A stretch of DNA of 25,576 nt from positions 1 through 25,576 of the forward strand of contig SFHU01000032.1 in the NCBI GenBank assembly GCA_004555535.1, given 5' to 3'. How positions within the stretch are numbered: position 1 is the first letter of the stretch; each line of letters opens with the position of its first letter. Shown in pieces: positions 1-7,893 of the stretch. The stretch comes from Clostridiales bacterium. GTDB lineage: Bacteria > Bacillota > Clostridia > Christensenellales > Aristaeellaceae. The position numbers were made by a program, and so were the translations under genes. The notes under the pieces were generated by a model. The model saw only the letters and a list, made by a program, of their open reading frames with translations. It ran no database searches and was not told the origin of the DNA.

Positions 1-1616
1 CGTCTGACATCGGCAGACAGACTGGGCGATTCCCTCAGGTTGAGGGAGGAATCCTCGTCGATGTTCGCCACGACAGCGAGATACTCCCCCTCACGCAGCT
101 CACCGGTACTGACGGGCATGAGCGTCGGCCTGGGTGTCGGGCTCGCCGTCGGCGCAGGGGTCGCCGCAATGGCGGCATTCGGTGTAGGCTGCGGCTCGGA
201 CTGTGTGCTGACCGTCACCAGCTCCAGCCCGGGATAATAGAAGCTCAGGATCTGCTCATAGGTCATGCCGTATTCCGCGGCCATCTGCTGCGCGCCGCGC
301 TGGCTCATGCCGACGCCATGCCCATAGCGCCGGGACTCGATCATGAACGAGGAGCCGATGTCGCAGACCGTCACCAGCTCGTTGCGGGAAACGTTGATGC
401 TCAGCCCCATGGCCTGCTCTGCCGTCGTGAAGATGGGCAGCGTGACGACAAGCACTTCCTCGACGGAAACATACTGCGAATACAGGGGCGTCGCGGTCGG
501 CGCAGGAGTCGGGCTGGGCGTGGGAGCGGCGGAGGGCGTCGGGGCCGGCGCAGACGTTCCCGACTGTCCGGCGCCCGTATCCCGGAAAAGCGCGTCGCGC
601 AGCGAAATGCGCACGGTGAAGCGCAGCTCCGTCATTAGCCGGGATTCTCCCTCATAACGCGGCGTGATTGCCTCGACATTCAGGATCTCGTCAAAACGGA
701 CGAGATCGTCCTCTGCCCTGCCGCCCAACGTCTCGATCTGGGGCGCGAGCGCCGAGACGAGCGCGCTGTGCAGCGCCGTGCCGACGCCATGCTCGCCCGG
801 CGTCTTGTTCAGCGTATAGCGCTTGACCGGGCTGGCCTCGTTTTCCAGGTCGTAGGGATCGTCCCGCATGTCCATGTAGCCGTAGGCATCTGGCTCGGAG
901 GTGGGCCAGACGTGCTGCCCCAGCTCGGTTTGGCCGCCGTTGCTCGCGGAATAGAAGCATTGGGCGAGCGACCCGTTGTACACCCCGCAGATACCCTCCG
1001 TCTCGCGGACGGCCTGCTCGGAAAGCGGGCTGGATGACGACCTGCCGCGGTACGCCTGGTCATTGGTCGTGTCCTCCACGTCGTAATCGGCGCTGGAGCC
1101 GCTCTTGCGCAGCGCATAGGTGCGCGCTGCGATGGCCTGTGCCTTCAGGGCCTCCAGCGGGAAGGAATCACCCATCTCATAGGGCACGACGCCCAACAGA
1201 TAATTCTCGATTCCGATGGTCAGAACAGGCCGTATGGCGCCGTCGGCGACACTCAGGCGAAGGTCGCCCTCATAGCGGCCGCTCTCCCCCTGAAGCAGCA
1301 GCGCGCCGGGAGTCCCGTCCTCACAGCGGCGCATCGTCATGGACGTGCCCATCGCGATGGCGATGTCCCCGGTGTGCAGGACGAGCTGCCCCTCGCGCAC
1401 AACGACGCCGAGCTGCGCGCCGTCCCGGAAATACACAGAACCATCCTCAAGCATGTAGGTGCCTTCCACGCTGATGTGCAGGCTGTCCTGCACCTGAAGA
1501 CGGCGCAGAAGCACGCGGATGCTCGCATCAGCCTGCGCGCCGGCCGGCGGCAGAGCCACCCCGAGCGCCACCAGAAGGGGCAGAATGCAAAAGAAACGCC
1601 AAAGCGGTCGCTTCAT
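1..1616 (-). CDS. SpoIID/LytB-domain exported protein with C-terminal SH3b-like region (partial, 3' end outside window)
   Basis: The ATG at 1616 follows AGGAGG by about nine bases, and the frame is open for 538 codons to the window edge. An N-terminal signal peptide (basic MKRP start, hydrophobic stretch to about residue 26) implies export. SpoIID/LytB hallmarks are visible: ENYLLGVVPYEM near residue 138, then PLEALKAQAIAARTYAL, CFYSASNGGQT, and GHGVGMSQRGAQ near residue 434 followed by ILSFYYPG. In B. subtilis SpoIID is a lytic transglycosylase that degrades peptidoglycan during engulfment; LytB relatives modify amidases. Two Pro/Thr/Ala-rich linkers are present: one inside the SpoIID region (about residues 350-376) and one after it. 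After the second linker, SLNLRESPS resembles the start of an SH3b wall-binding repeat. Monocistronic as far as visible, with its own promoter. Family assignment is strong. Whether it acts in sporulation, germination or vegetative wall turnover is open. Confidence 0.9.
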   Translation of the reverse strand, partial: MKRPLWRFFCILPLLVALGVALPPAGAQADASIRVLLRRLQVQDSLHISVEGTYMLEDGSVYFRDGAQLGVVVREGQLVLHTGDIAIAMGTSMTMRRCEDGTPGALLLQGESGRYEGDLRLSVADGAIRPVLTIGIENYLLGVVPYEMGDSFPLEALKAQAIAARTYALRKSGSSADYDVEDTTNDQAYRGRSSSSPLSEQAVRETEGICGVYNGSLAQCFYSASNGGQTELGQHVWPTSEPDAYGYMDMRDDPYDLENEASPVKRYTLNKTPGEHGVGTALHSALVSALAPQIETLGGRAEDDLVRFDEILNVEAITPRYEGESRLMTELRFTVRISLRDALFRDTGAGQSGTSAPAPTPSAAPTPSPTPAPTATPLYSQYVSVEEVLVVTLPIFTTAEQAMGLSINVSRNELVTVCDIGSSFMIESRRYGHGVGMSQRGAQQMAAEYGMTYEQILSFYYPGLELVTVSTQSEPQPTPNAAIAATPAPTASPTPRPTLMPVSTGELREGEYLAVVANIDEDSSLNLRESPSLSADVR

Positions 1617-1664
1617 GATCAGCGGCCTCCTTTTCAAGACAGAATCAAATGGATTTCGATCACC

Positions 1665-1693
1665 ATTATAACAAAAAGCCGCGGCCCGTGCAA
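1665..1693 (-). promoter_or_regulatory. sigma-A-type promoter of the SpoIID-like gene
   Basis: On the minus strand, TTGCAC (1688-1693) and TATAAT (1665-1670) are separated by 17 bases. They lie about 50 bases upstream of the ATG at 1616 and after the terminator of the preceding operon. A housekeeping-type promoter is somewhat unexpected if the gene were strictly a sporulation gene. Confidence 0.7.
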
Positions 1694-1720
1694 CCGTTCG
1701 CCCGCTTCCGGAAGAACTAC

Positions 1721-1760
1721 GCAAAAACGGGCGGCAGAGCCAGATTTGGCCTGCCGCCCG
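1721..1760 (-). terminator. Rho-independent terminator of the pheST-aroE-ppa-C26 operon
   Basis: CGGGCGGCAG (1728-1737) and CTGCCGCCCG (1751-1760) form a perfect 10-bp stem. On the minus strand it is followed by TTTTT (1723-1727). It lies 14 bases past the stop codon of the C26 amidotransferase gene at 1774. Confidence 0.88.
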
Positions 1761-1773
1761 AAGGGGTTTTCTG

Positions 1774-2508
1774 TTATGCACGCGTCCTGATGCGGTATGC
1801 GTCCGCTTTTTTTACAAAATGGCCGAAGATTCGGGCGGCCTGCTCACTGTTCTCCGCGAGAAACTCGGGATGGAACTGCACGGCCAGAATGGAATCATCG
1901 TCCTTGCCGCGAACAGCCTCGATGATGCCGTCCTCCGAATACGCTTCGACGACCAAATGCGCACCGGGATCCCTGACAGCCTGGTGATGCATGCTGTTCG
2001 TGCGCATGGAGCTGACGCCCGTGATGGAGGCAAACAGGCCGTTTTCCTCAAAATGGACGGTATGAACGGGTTCACTATACGGCGGCTCCTGGCTGTGAAC
2101 GCTCTTGGCGATGCCACGCTGCGTTTCAATATCCTGAATCAACGTGCCGCCCAGCGCCACGGCAAGCACCTGAATGCCTCGGCAGACGCCGAAGATGGGC
2201 ATCTGCCGTTTCACGGCCCCGGGGATGATCTGCAGCTCAAAGGTATCGCGCAGGTCGTCAGGCGCTCCGCAGGCAGGGATGGGCTCTTCGCCGAAATAGG
2301 AGGGCCGCACATCGCCGCCGCCCGCGAGCAGCAGGCCGTCGATGGCGTCCAGCAGCGCGGACACCGTTTCCGCATCGGCCACCTCGGGCAGCAGCACGGG
2401 AATGCCTCCCGCGCGGAGCACAGCGTTCATATAGTTTTCCCGAATTGAAAACAGCGTCTCCTCCGGGTTGTGCGAGCCGGAGATACCGATGATAGGACGA
2501 TCGCTCAT
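1774..2508 (-). CDS. Class I glutamine amidotransferase-like hydrolase, peptidase C26 family (gamma-glutamyl-GABA hydrolase/PuuD type)
   Basis: The 244-aa protein has the C26 layout. LLLAGGGDVRPSYF (about residues 59-72) is the family's oxyanion-side loop. FGVCRGIQV carries the nucleophile Cys109. AVQFHPEF carries His213 and Glu215, completing the catalytic triad. Family members hydrolyse gamma-glutamyl amide bonds of small molecules (gamma-glutamyl-GABA in putrescine breakdown, for PuuD); the substrate here cannot be read from sequence and no polyamine genes are nearby. Length is normal. The ATG at 2508 is preceded by GAGGAAAGGG. It is the last gene of the T-box operon, 36 bases after ppa and followed by a strong terminator. 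It is probably cytosolic, since no signal peptide is visible. Confidence 0.9.
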   Translation of the reverse strand: MSDRPIIGISGSHNPEETLFSIRENYMNAVLRAGGIPVLLPEVADAETVSALLDAIDGLLLAGGGDVRPSYFGEEPIPACGAPDDLRDTFELQIIPGAVKRQMPIFGVCRGIQVLAVALGGTLIQDIETQRGIAKSVHSQEPPYSEPVHTVHFEENGLFASITGVSSMRTNSMHHQAVRDPGAHLVVEAYSEDGIIEAVRGKDDDSILAVQFHPEFLAENSEQAARIFGHFVKKADAYRIRTRA

Positions 2509-2544
2509 GGTTTACCCTTTCCTCTTTTCCTTGCCTTTTTCCAC

Positions 2545-3084
2545 TTATTTGGCCTTCTCGCCGTATTTGGCGCTGTAGGCGTCGATGCATTCCGTGATGA
2601 TATGCGCGGCAACCTCGCGGTTCTGGGGCTTGCTGACGACGGTCTTGCGGTTCTCCAGCTCCTTGTAGACCGTGAAGAAATGCCGGATCTCATCGAGCAC
2701 ATGCTCGGGCAGCTGGCTGATGTCGAACATGTAGTTGTAATTGGGATCGCCGAGCGGGACGGCGATGATCTTCTCATCGCGCGCGTCGCCGTCGTTCATC
2801 TCAAACATGCCGATCGGGCGGCACTGCACCAGCGTCATCGGCTCAATCGCCTCCGAGCAGAGCACGAGCACGTCGAGCGGGTCGCCGTCATCCGCATAGG
2901 TGCGCGGAATGAAGCCGTAATTCGCCGGATAATGGGTTGAGGTATACAGCACGCGATCCAGGCGGAGCATGCCGGTCGCCTTGTCCATTTCGTACTTGTT
3001 CTTACCGCCCTTCTTGATCTCGATGACCGCCATAAAGCGCTCGGGGGTGATCAGCTCGGGGGAAATATCGTGCCAGATATTCAT
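2545..3084 (-). CDS. ppa: Inorganic pyrophosphatase, family I
   Basis: Hydrolyses pyrophosphate to two phosphates in the cytosol, pulling biosynthetic reactions forward. The 179-aa product has the family I signature DDGDPLDVLVL, which supplies metal-binding aspartates, plus HYPANYGFIP upstream and KTV near the C terminus. Length is typical of bacterial family I enzymes. I chose the ATG at 3084 rather than one five codons upstream because GGAGGG lies seven bases before it and overlaps the upstream ATG. It sits between aroE (42-base gap) and the C26 hydrolase (36-base gap), in an operon whose first genes encode phenylalanyl-tRNA synthetase, an enzyme that releases pyrophosphate. Many Clostridia use a family II or membrane-bound pyrophosphatase instead, so a family I enzyme is worth noting. 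Confidence 0.95.
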   Translation of the reverse strand: MNIWHDISPELITPERFMAVIEIKKGGKNKYEMDKATGMLRLDRVLYTSTHYPANYGFIPRTYADDGDPLDVLVLCSEAIEPMTLVQCRPIGMFEMNDGDARDEKIIAVPLGDPNYNYMFDISQLPEHVLDEIRHFFTVYKELENRKTVVSKPQNREVAAHIITECIDAYSAKYGEKAK

Positions 3085-3126
3085 ACGCAAACCCTCCATC
3101 CTCTGTGCTCCGTATTGCTGTGCCTG

Positions 3127-3993
3127 TCAAAGCTCTGCCGAAAGCTCCCGGTAAATCTCCTGCTGTGCCTCCGCCGAAACGCCGATATCCGGCCCGAACC
3201 AGGTTTTCTGGGCCTCCACGGCCTGCTGGAACAGCATGCCAAGGCCCTCGATGGAAGGTATTCCCTCCGCTTTCGCCAGCCCAAGCAGCTTTGTCGTTCT
3301 CGGATTGTAGACGGCATCGAACACAGCCCCGCACTGCGCGACGACATCGCGCGTCACAGGACTCGCATCCGTCGCGGGATACATGCCGACAGGCGTACAG
3401 TTGATGAGAATATCATACGACGCGCAGGGGATGCTGTCAAGCGTACAGACGTGAATTCTTGCCTGTCCGTCGCACTGGGTTTCGCCCAGCTCCACGCTGA
3501 GCCGCCCGGCCTTCTGCGCATCCCGGGCGGCGAAGGTCACCTCGCCGCCGCGCGCAAGAAACTCATAACCCGCGACGCGTGCGGCGCCGCCCGCACCGAG
3601 GATCAGCGCACGGATGCCCTGCGTCCGCACGCCGCCCTGCTCAATCGCGGCAAGCATGCCCAGGCCATCAGTGATGTGCCCGATCAGCCGTCCGTCGCGG
3701 TTTTCGACGGTGTTGACGGCACCGCACGCACGCACGGCATCGTCGACCTCGTCCAGAAACGGCAGGATGCGCTCCTTGTAGGGAATCGTCACGTTGAAGC
3801 CGGCGAAGCAGCTTCGCAGCACATCCACAACGGAAGCAAGCCGGTCACGCCCAATGGTGACAGGCAGATAGACGGCATTGCGCGACGCAGCCAGAAACAG
3901 GGAATTGTGGATATACGGAGACCAGGTGTGGGAGAGCGATTCCCCCAGCACGGCAAAGCGAAGCGTGTCCGCGCCGATGCGCCGATCGAGCAT
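3127..3993 (-). CDS. aroE: Shikimate dehydrogenase (NADP-dependent)
   Basis: Reduces 3-dehydroshikimate to shikimate, the fourth step towards chorismate and the aromatic amino acids. The 288-aa protein has SHTWSPYIHNSLF (residues 21-33; the serines bind shikimate), NVTIPYKE with catalytic Lys73, ITDG with Asp109, and the nucleotide-binding loop GAGGAAR (133-139). Length is normal for AroE. The ATG at 3993 follows AGGAGG by ten bases. It lies 21 bases after pheT and 42 before ppa, in the T-box operon. The other shikimate gene in this window, aroK, is 15 kb away in a different operon, so the pathway genes are scattered. Placement behind a phenylalanine-sensing leader suggests induction on phenylalanine shortage (inference). 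Confidence 0.95.
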   Translation of the reverse strand: MLDRRIGADTLRFAVLGESLSHTWSPYIHNSLFLAASRNAVYLPVTIGRDRLASVVDVLRSCFAGFNVTIPYKERILPFLDEVDDAVRACGAVNTVENRDGRLIGHITDGLGMLAAIEQGGVRTQGIRALILGAGGAARVAGYEFLARGGEVTFAARDAQKAGRLSVELGETQCDGQARIHVCTLDSIPCASYDILINCTPVGMYPATDASPVTRDVVAQCGAVFDAVYNPRTTKLLGLAKAEGIPSIEGLGMLFQQAVEAQKTWFGPDIGVSAEAQQEIYRELSAEL

Positions 3994-4014
3994 GACGGCA
4001 GTCCCTCCTTTGGC

Positions 4015-6408
4015 TTACGCGCGCAGCACCGCGCCGCACTCCTTCTCGCTGGCCGCGAGGATCTTCTGCATCACGGGATTCACGTCGTCGTCGGAGAGTG
4101 TGCGCTCCGCATTGCGGAATGTCAGCGAGAAGGCGACGGACTTCTTGCCCACCAGCAGCTGTGCGCCGCGATAGATATCGAACATCTCCGCCTTCTCGAG
4201 GTTCGCGCCGCCGTGCTTGCGGATGCAGGCCAGCACGGAGCCGACCGTGACGCCCTCGTCCATCACCAGCGCGATGTCGCGCGTCACCGCCGGGAACTTG
4301 GGCAGGCTGTGCACATGACCCATCTTCGTGCGAAGGCTGGCGAGCAGCTCGAGGTTGACCTCGGCGATGACCGAGCGGCGGCTGAGCTCGAAGGCCGCCA
4401 TCACGTCGGGATGCACCTCCGCGACAGAGGCGATGCAGGCCTCGCCCGCCATGAGCCGTGCCGCGCGGCCGGGATGATGATACGGCTCCGCGCCGGGCAC
4501 GATCTCGCAGGAGACGCCGAAGCGCGCGAGCAGGTCGAGCACGATGTCGCGGATCAGATAGAAATCGACCTTCTCGCCATAGGCGCCGATGCACAGCGTC
4601 GGCTGCTCGTGCGGCAGCTCGCCGCTCTTGCGCTCCGTGACGTCAAATACGGGCCCGATCTCATAGAGCATTGCCGTCTCATTGTTGCGGCTTTGGTTGA
4701 GCGAAAGCGTTCCGAGCATCGACGGCACGAGCGTCGAGCGCATGACGCTGGTATCCTCGCCCAGCGGATTGATGAGCTCGAGCGGCTTGAGGCGCGGGTC
4801 ACCCGGCTCAAGCCCCAGCTCCTCGACGAGCTTCGGGCTGATGAAGGAGAAGTTGCGGATTTCGTAGAGGCCCTTTCCGGAGAGGATCCGGCCGATCTTG
4901 TCGTTGATGCGCATGTGCTCGTTGCGCGTGCCGGGCGCGGTTTCGCCGCGCAGCAGTGTCGAGTGGATGTACTCATAGCCGTAGATGCGCAGCACTTCTT
5001 CGGACAGATCCGCCTCGTTCTCGATATCCTCGCGGTAATCCGGCGCGACGGCGGTCAGCGTGTCCCCGTCAAGCGTCACCTTCATGTCCAGCGCGGTGAG
5101 GATTTCTGCCATCTTCTCGCCCGGCAGATCCAGACCGATGCGCGCGTTGATGCGCGCGACGGACGCGGTCACAACCTGCTCGCCGCGCGGATTCGGATAG
5201 CAGTCGTAGACATCCTCGATCACCTCGCCGGCGCCGAGCAGGTTGACGAGCTGGCAGGCGCGGTCCGCCGCCTCGCGGCAGGTCGCCGCGCAGACGCCGC
5301 GTTCAAAACGGCCGGAGGCCTCCGTGCGCAGGCCGAGGGCGCGTGTCGTCAGGCGAATATTGGTGCGGTCAAACGCCGCGATCTCGAACATGACGGTCGT
5401 CGTCTCTTCGGTGATCTCGGATTCCTCGCCGCCCATGACGCCGGCGATGCCGGTCGCGTTCGTCTGGTCGGCGATCATCAGCATGTCGGTGGTCAGCGCG
5501 CGCTCCTTGCCGTCAAGCGTCACGATGGTCTCCCCCTCGTTGGCGCGGCGGACGATGATGTGCTGATCCTTCACCTTCGCCATGTCAAAGGCGTGCATCG
5601 GGTGGCCGGTCTCCAGCATCACGTAGTTGGTGATGTCGACGATGTTGTTGATCGCGCGCACGCCGCTGGCCGCCAGTGCCTTGCGCATCCACATCGGGGA
5701 CGGGCCGATCTTGACGTTCTTGATGATGCGGGCGCAGTAGCGCGGGCAGAGTTCGGTGTCCTGCACGTCGATATGAACGAAGTCGCTCATCCTGCCGGGA
5801 ACGGTTTCCACCTTGATCTTCGGCTTGTTGAACTTCGTGCCCAGCGTCACGGCCGCCTCGCGGGAGACGCCCCAGACGCTCAGGCAGTCCGGGCGGTTGG
5901 CGAGAATTTCAAAGTCGACAATCGTGTCGTCGACGCCCAGAATCGGGCGAACGTCGCTGCCCGGCGCGTAATCCTCATGGAAGATCAGCAGGCCCTTGTC
6001 GCCCACGGAGGGATAGAGATAGTCCGGCACGCCGATTTCCGGGCCGGAGCAGCACATGCCGTAGGACTCCACGCCGCGCAGCTTGCCTTTCTTGATCTTG
6101 ATGCCGCCGGGCAGCACGGCGCCGACCTTCGCCACCGGAACCAGATCGCCCTCGTGCACGTTCGGCGCGCCGGTGACGATCTGCAGCGGCTCCGCTTCGC
6201 CCACATCGACGGAGCAGATCACCATGTGATCGGAATTCTCATGCTTGCGCACGGAGAGGATCTTGCCCACGACGACGTTCTGCACGGCCTCGTTTTGATC
6301 CTCCAGGCCCTCGACGCCCGTTCCGTGCATGATCATCGCATCCTGAAAAGCCTCCGCGGAGACGGGAATCTCCGTGTACTGCTTCATCCATTGCATCGGT
6401 ACTTTCAT
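4015..6408 (-). CDS. pheT: Phenylalanyl-tRNA synthetase beta subunit
   Basis: The 797-aa protein is the beta half of the alpha2-beta2 enzyme that attaches phenylalanine to tRNA-Phe. An N-terminal OB-fold tRNA-binding domain (VVGKILSVRKHENSDHM, about residues 46-62) is followed by the B3/B4 editing region, the B5 domain and the class II-like core. The C-terminal FDX-ACB anticodon-binding domain (FPAVTRDIALVMDEG to the SLTFRNAERTLSDDDV region) ends the protein. Length is standard. The ATG at 6408 follows TGGAGGT by seven bases and lies 30 bases after the pheS stop. Control is expected through the shared T-box leader upstream of pheS. Confidence 0.97.
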   Translation of the reverse strand: MKVPMQWMKQYTEIPVSAEAFQDAMIMHGTGVEGLEDQNEAVQNVVVGKILSVRKHENSDHMVICSVDVGEAEPLQIVTGAPNVHEGDLVPVAKVGAVLPGGIKIKKGKLRGVESYGMCCSGPEIGVPDYLYPSVGDKGLLIFHEDYAPGSDVRPILGVDDTIVDFEILANRPDCLSVWGVSREAAVTLGTKFNKPKIKVETVPGRMSDFVHIDVQDTELCPRYCARIIKNVKIGPSPMWMRKALAASGVRAINNIVDITNYVMLETGHPMHAFDMAKVKDQHIIVRRANEGETIVTLDGKERALTTDMLMIADQTNATGIAGVMGGEESEITEETTTVMFEIAAFDRTNIRLTTRALGLRTEASGRFERGVCAATCREAADRACQLVNLLGAGEVIEDVYDCYPNPRGEQVVTASVARINARIGLDLPGEKMAEILTALDMKVTLDGDTLTAVAPDYREDIENEADLSEEVLRIYGYEYIHSTLLRGETAPGTRNEHMRINDKIGRILSGKGLYEIRNFSFISPKLVEELGLEPGDPRLKPLELINPLGEDTSVMRSTLVPSMLGTLSLNQSRNNETAMLYEIGPVFDVTERKSGELPHEQPTLCIGAYGEKVDFYLIRDIVLDLLARFGVSCEIVPGAEPYHHPGRAARLMAGEACIASVAEVHPDVMAAFELSRRSVIAEVNLELLASLRTKMGHVHSLPKFPAVTRDIALVMDEGVTVGSVLACIRKHGGANLEKAEMFDIYRGAQLLVGKKSVAFSLTFRNAERTLSDDDVNPVMQKILAASEKECGAVLRA

Positions 6409-6438
6409 CGCTTTATACCTCCAACTGAAGCTTTCGCC

Positions 6439-7473
6439 TTAATCCTCGCGGAACTGGGACAGGAAACGCACGTCGCCCTCGTAGAGCGCGCGCATGTCCG
6501 TGATGCCGTAGCGCAGCATGACGATGCGCTCCAGGCCGACACCGAAGGCAAAGCCCTTGTATTTCTTGCTGTCGATGCCGCACATATCCAGCACCTTCGG
6601 GTTGACCATGCCCGCGCCGAGCACCTCGATCCAGCCCGTGCCCTTGCAGACGCGGCAGCCCTTGCCGTGGCAATTCACGCAGGTCAGATCGACCTCGGCG
6701 GACGGCTCCGTGAACGGGAAGAAGGACGGGCGGAAGCGCGTCGTCACATCCTCGCCGTAAAGCGCCTTCGCAAAGGCGTCGAGCGTGCCCTTGAGGTCGG
6801 CCATCGTCACATCCTCGTCGATAACAAGGCCCTCCATCTGATGGAAGACCGGAGAATGCGTCGCGTCGACCTCGTCAGCGCGGTACACGCGGCCCGGGCA
6901 GACGATGCGGATCGGCGGCTTGCGCGAGAGCATGGTGCGGGCCTGAACCGGGGAGGTATGCGTGCGCAGCACGATGTTGTCCTCGATATAGAAGGTATCC
7001 TGCGCATCGCGCGCGGGATGGTTCTTGGGCAGGTTGAGCAGCTCGAAGTTGAACAGATCGAGCTCGACCTCCGGGCCCTCGACGACGTCGAAGCCCATGC
7101 CCGTGAACACATCGCAGAGCTGATCCTGCACCAGCGAAACCGGATGCATGCTGCCAATCGGCGTATGGGCGCGCGGCTCGGTCACGTCAATCGCCTCGCG
7201 CTCCAGCTTCTTGTGCTGCTCCAGGCGGCGGATTTTTCCGTCGAGCTCGTTGAGCTGCTCGGTCAGCTTTTCGCGCACGGCGTTGATCATCTGCCCGGCC
7301 TTCGGGCGCTCCTCGGCGGGCAGCTGGCCCATCGAGCGCAGCAGAAGCGTCAGATCGCCCTTCTTGCCCAGCAGCTTGAGGCGGAGCGCGTCAAGCCCCG
7401 CCTTGTCCTTGACGCTTTCCAGCTGGGCCAGAGCCTCTTCCTGAATGCGCTGCAGTTGTTCATGCATATCCAT
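6439..7473 (-). CDS. pheS: Phenylalanyl-tRNA synthetase alpha subunit
   Basis: The 344-aa catalytic subunit forms phenylalanyl-adenylate and transfers it to tRNA-Phe. Class II motifs are clear: HPARDAQDTFYIE, GRVYRADEVDATHSPVFHQ (motif 2), SFFPFTEPSAEVD, and motif 3 in FGVGLERIVMLRYGI. A CxxC...CxxC pair (CVNCHGKGCRVC), common in Firmicutes PheS, precedes the GTGWIEVLGAGM stretch. An N-terminal coiled-coil arm occupies about residues 1-85. I placed the start at the ATG at 7473, nine bases after AGGAGG. The open frame continues 57 codons further upstream, but only through the repeat and the T-box terminator, so that extension is not coding. First gene of the T-box operon. Confidence 0.97.
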   Translation of the reverse strand: MDMHEQLQRIQEEALAQLESVKDKAGLDALRLKLLGKKGDLTLLLRSMGQLPAEERPKAGQMINAVREKLTEQLNELDGKIRRLEQHKKLEREAIDVTEPRAHTPIGSMHPVSLVQDQLCDVFTGMGFDVVEGPEVELDLFNFELLNLPKNHPARDAQDTFYIEDNIVLRTHTSPVQARTMLSRKPPIRIVCPGRVYRADEVDATHSPVFHQMEGLVIDEDVTMADLKGTLDAFAKALYGEDVTTRFRPSFFPFTEPSAEVDLTCVNCHGKGCRVCKGTGWIEVLGAGMVNPKVLDMCGIDSKKYKGFAFGVGLERIVMLRYGITDMRALYEGDVRFLSQFRED

Positions 7474-7498
7474 ATTCTCGGTCCTCCTCTTTTCAACA

Positions 7499-7598
7499 GA
7501 AACCGGCACGATGCCGGCTGCATCGGCAACAAAGGTTTGTGAATCCCGCCGCCATGCAGCCGGGATCCATGCTTCTGGGTGGTTTTTACATAAACAAA
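7499..7598 (-). repeat. Copy A of a ~100-nt imperfect intergenic repeat, in the pheS leader
   Basis: Aligns over its whole length with 8281-8388 at roughly 70% identity by eye, with a few 1-5-base gaps; both copies have the same orientation. Shared blocks on the plus strand include AACCGGCA-GATGCCGG-TGCATC, ACAAAG, ATCCCGC, ATGCTT and GTGGTTTT. On the minus strand the downstream part can fold two mutually exclusive ways: GATGC with GCATC, or CCGGCA with TGCCGG (7501-7524). It starts at the T tract of the T-box terminator and ends about ten bases before the pheS AGGAGG. Confidence 0.7.
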
Positions 7599-7624
7599 AG
7601 CCCCGTCCGCAAAGGGACGAGGCT
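7593..7624 (-). terminator. T-box regulated terminator hairpin
   Basis: On the minus strand AGCCTCGTCC, loop CTTTGC and GGACGGGGCT form the stem (7600-7624, one internal mismatch), followed by TTTTGTTT. The 5' arm begins seven bases after the T-box core, as expected for a regulated terminator. Copy A of the intergenic repeat starts at its T tract. Confidence 0.88.
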
Positions 7625-7836
7625 GAATAACCCCGTGGTACCACCCAATTTTGTCTCGTGCGCGCAGCGGCGCAGTAAGACCTTTGATTCGATAACGGGT
7701 CGTCCGTCTCCGCCTACCTGTCAGCGAAGCAGCTCCTGAGTGAATTTCCCGCGGCGCTCCGGGCGGAATTTCAGCCTCGTTCCGCCCTCTCTGATGACCG
7801 CCTGCAAGCGGGCCTTGTCTCATTCACAGCCTTTAC
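7593..7836 (-). promoter_or_regulatory. T-box riboswitch, tRNA-Phe specific, controlling the pheST-aroE-ppa operon
   Basis: The conserved T-box core GGGTGGTACCACGG lies at 7633-7646 on the minus strand. Its TGGT can pair with the ACCA 3' end of uncharged tRNA. It is followed directly by a terminator hairpin with a T tract (7593-7624), the competitor of the antiterminator. Upstream sequence folds into a long stem I: GTGAAT near 7824 pairs with ATTCAC near 7743, and GCCCGC pairs with GCGGG. A TTC phenylalanine codon sits on the 3' side of stem I (minus strand, 7742-7744) and is a candidate specifier. A second TTC lies in the apical hairpin GGGCGGAA/TTCCGCCC, so the specifier assignment is provisional. 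Such leaders allow read-through when tRNA-Phe is uncharged. Confidence 0.93.
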
Positions 7837-7841
7837 GCCGT

Positions 7842-7870
7842 ATTATACATGATTTTGTGCTGCAAGGCAA
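7842..7870 (-). promoter_or_regulatory. sigma-A-type promoter of the T-box/pheST operon
   Basis: On the minus strand TTGCCT (7865-7870) and TATAAT (7842-7847) are 17 bases apart, so transcription would start at about 7835, just before T-box stem I. The -35 box is only 23 bases past the stop codon of the DUF1292 gene and no terminator is visible between them. Some read-through from the ireB operon into the T-box leader is therefore possible. Confidence 0.8.
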
Positions 7871-7893
7871 GCCGCAAAATGCCGAAAATTTCC

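Noticed and set aside
480..570. GGCGTCGG-like and GGGCGTGGG-like repeats, considered as a tandem repeat or CRISPR-like tract.
   Set aside because: They are the codons of a Pro/Thr/Ala-rich linker in the SpoIID-type protein, without regular spacing or spacers.
3070..7542. A 1490-codon open frame on the plus strand opposite aroE, pheT and pheS.
   Set aside because: It is wholly antisense to three well-recognised genes, has composition typical of a high-G+C shadow frame (rich in Arg, Ala, His, Asp) and no ribosome binding site or family motif.
7474..7644. N-terminal extension of PheS by 57 codons.
   Set aside because: It would translate the intergenic repeat and T-box terminator. The AGGAGG-supported ATG at 7473 gives the normal PheS length.
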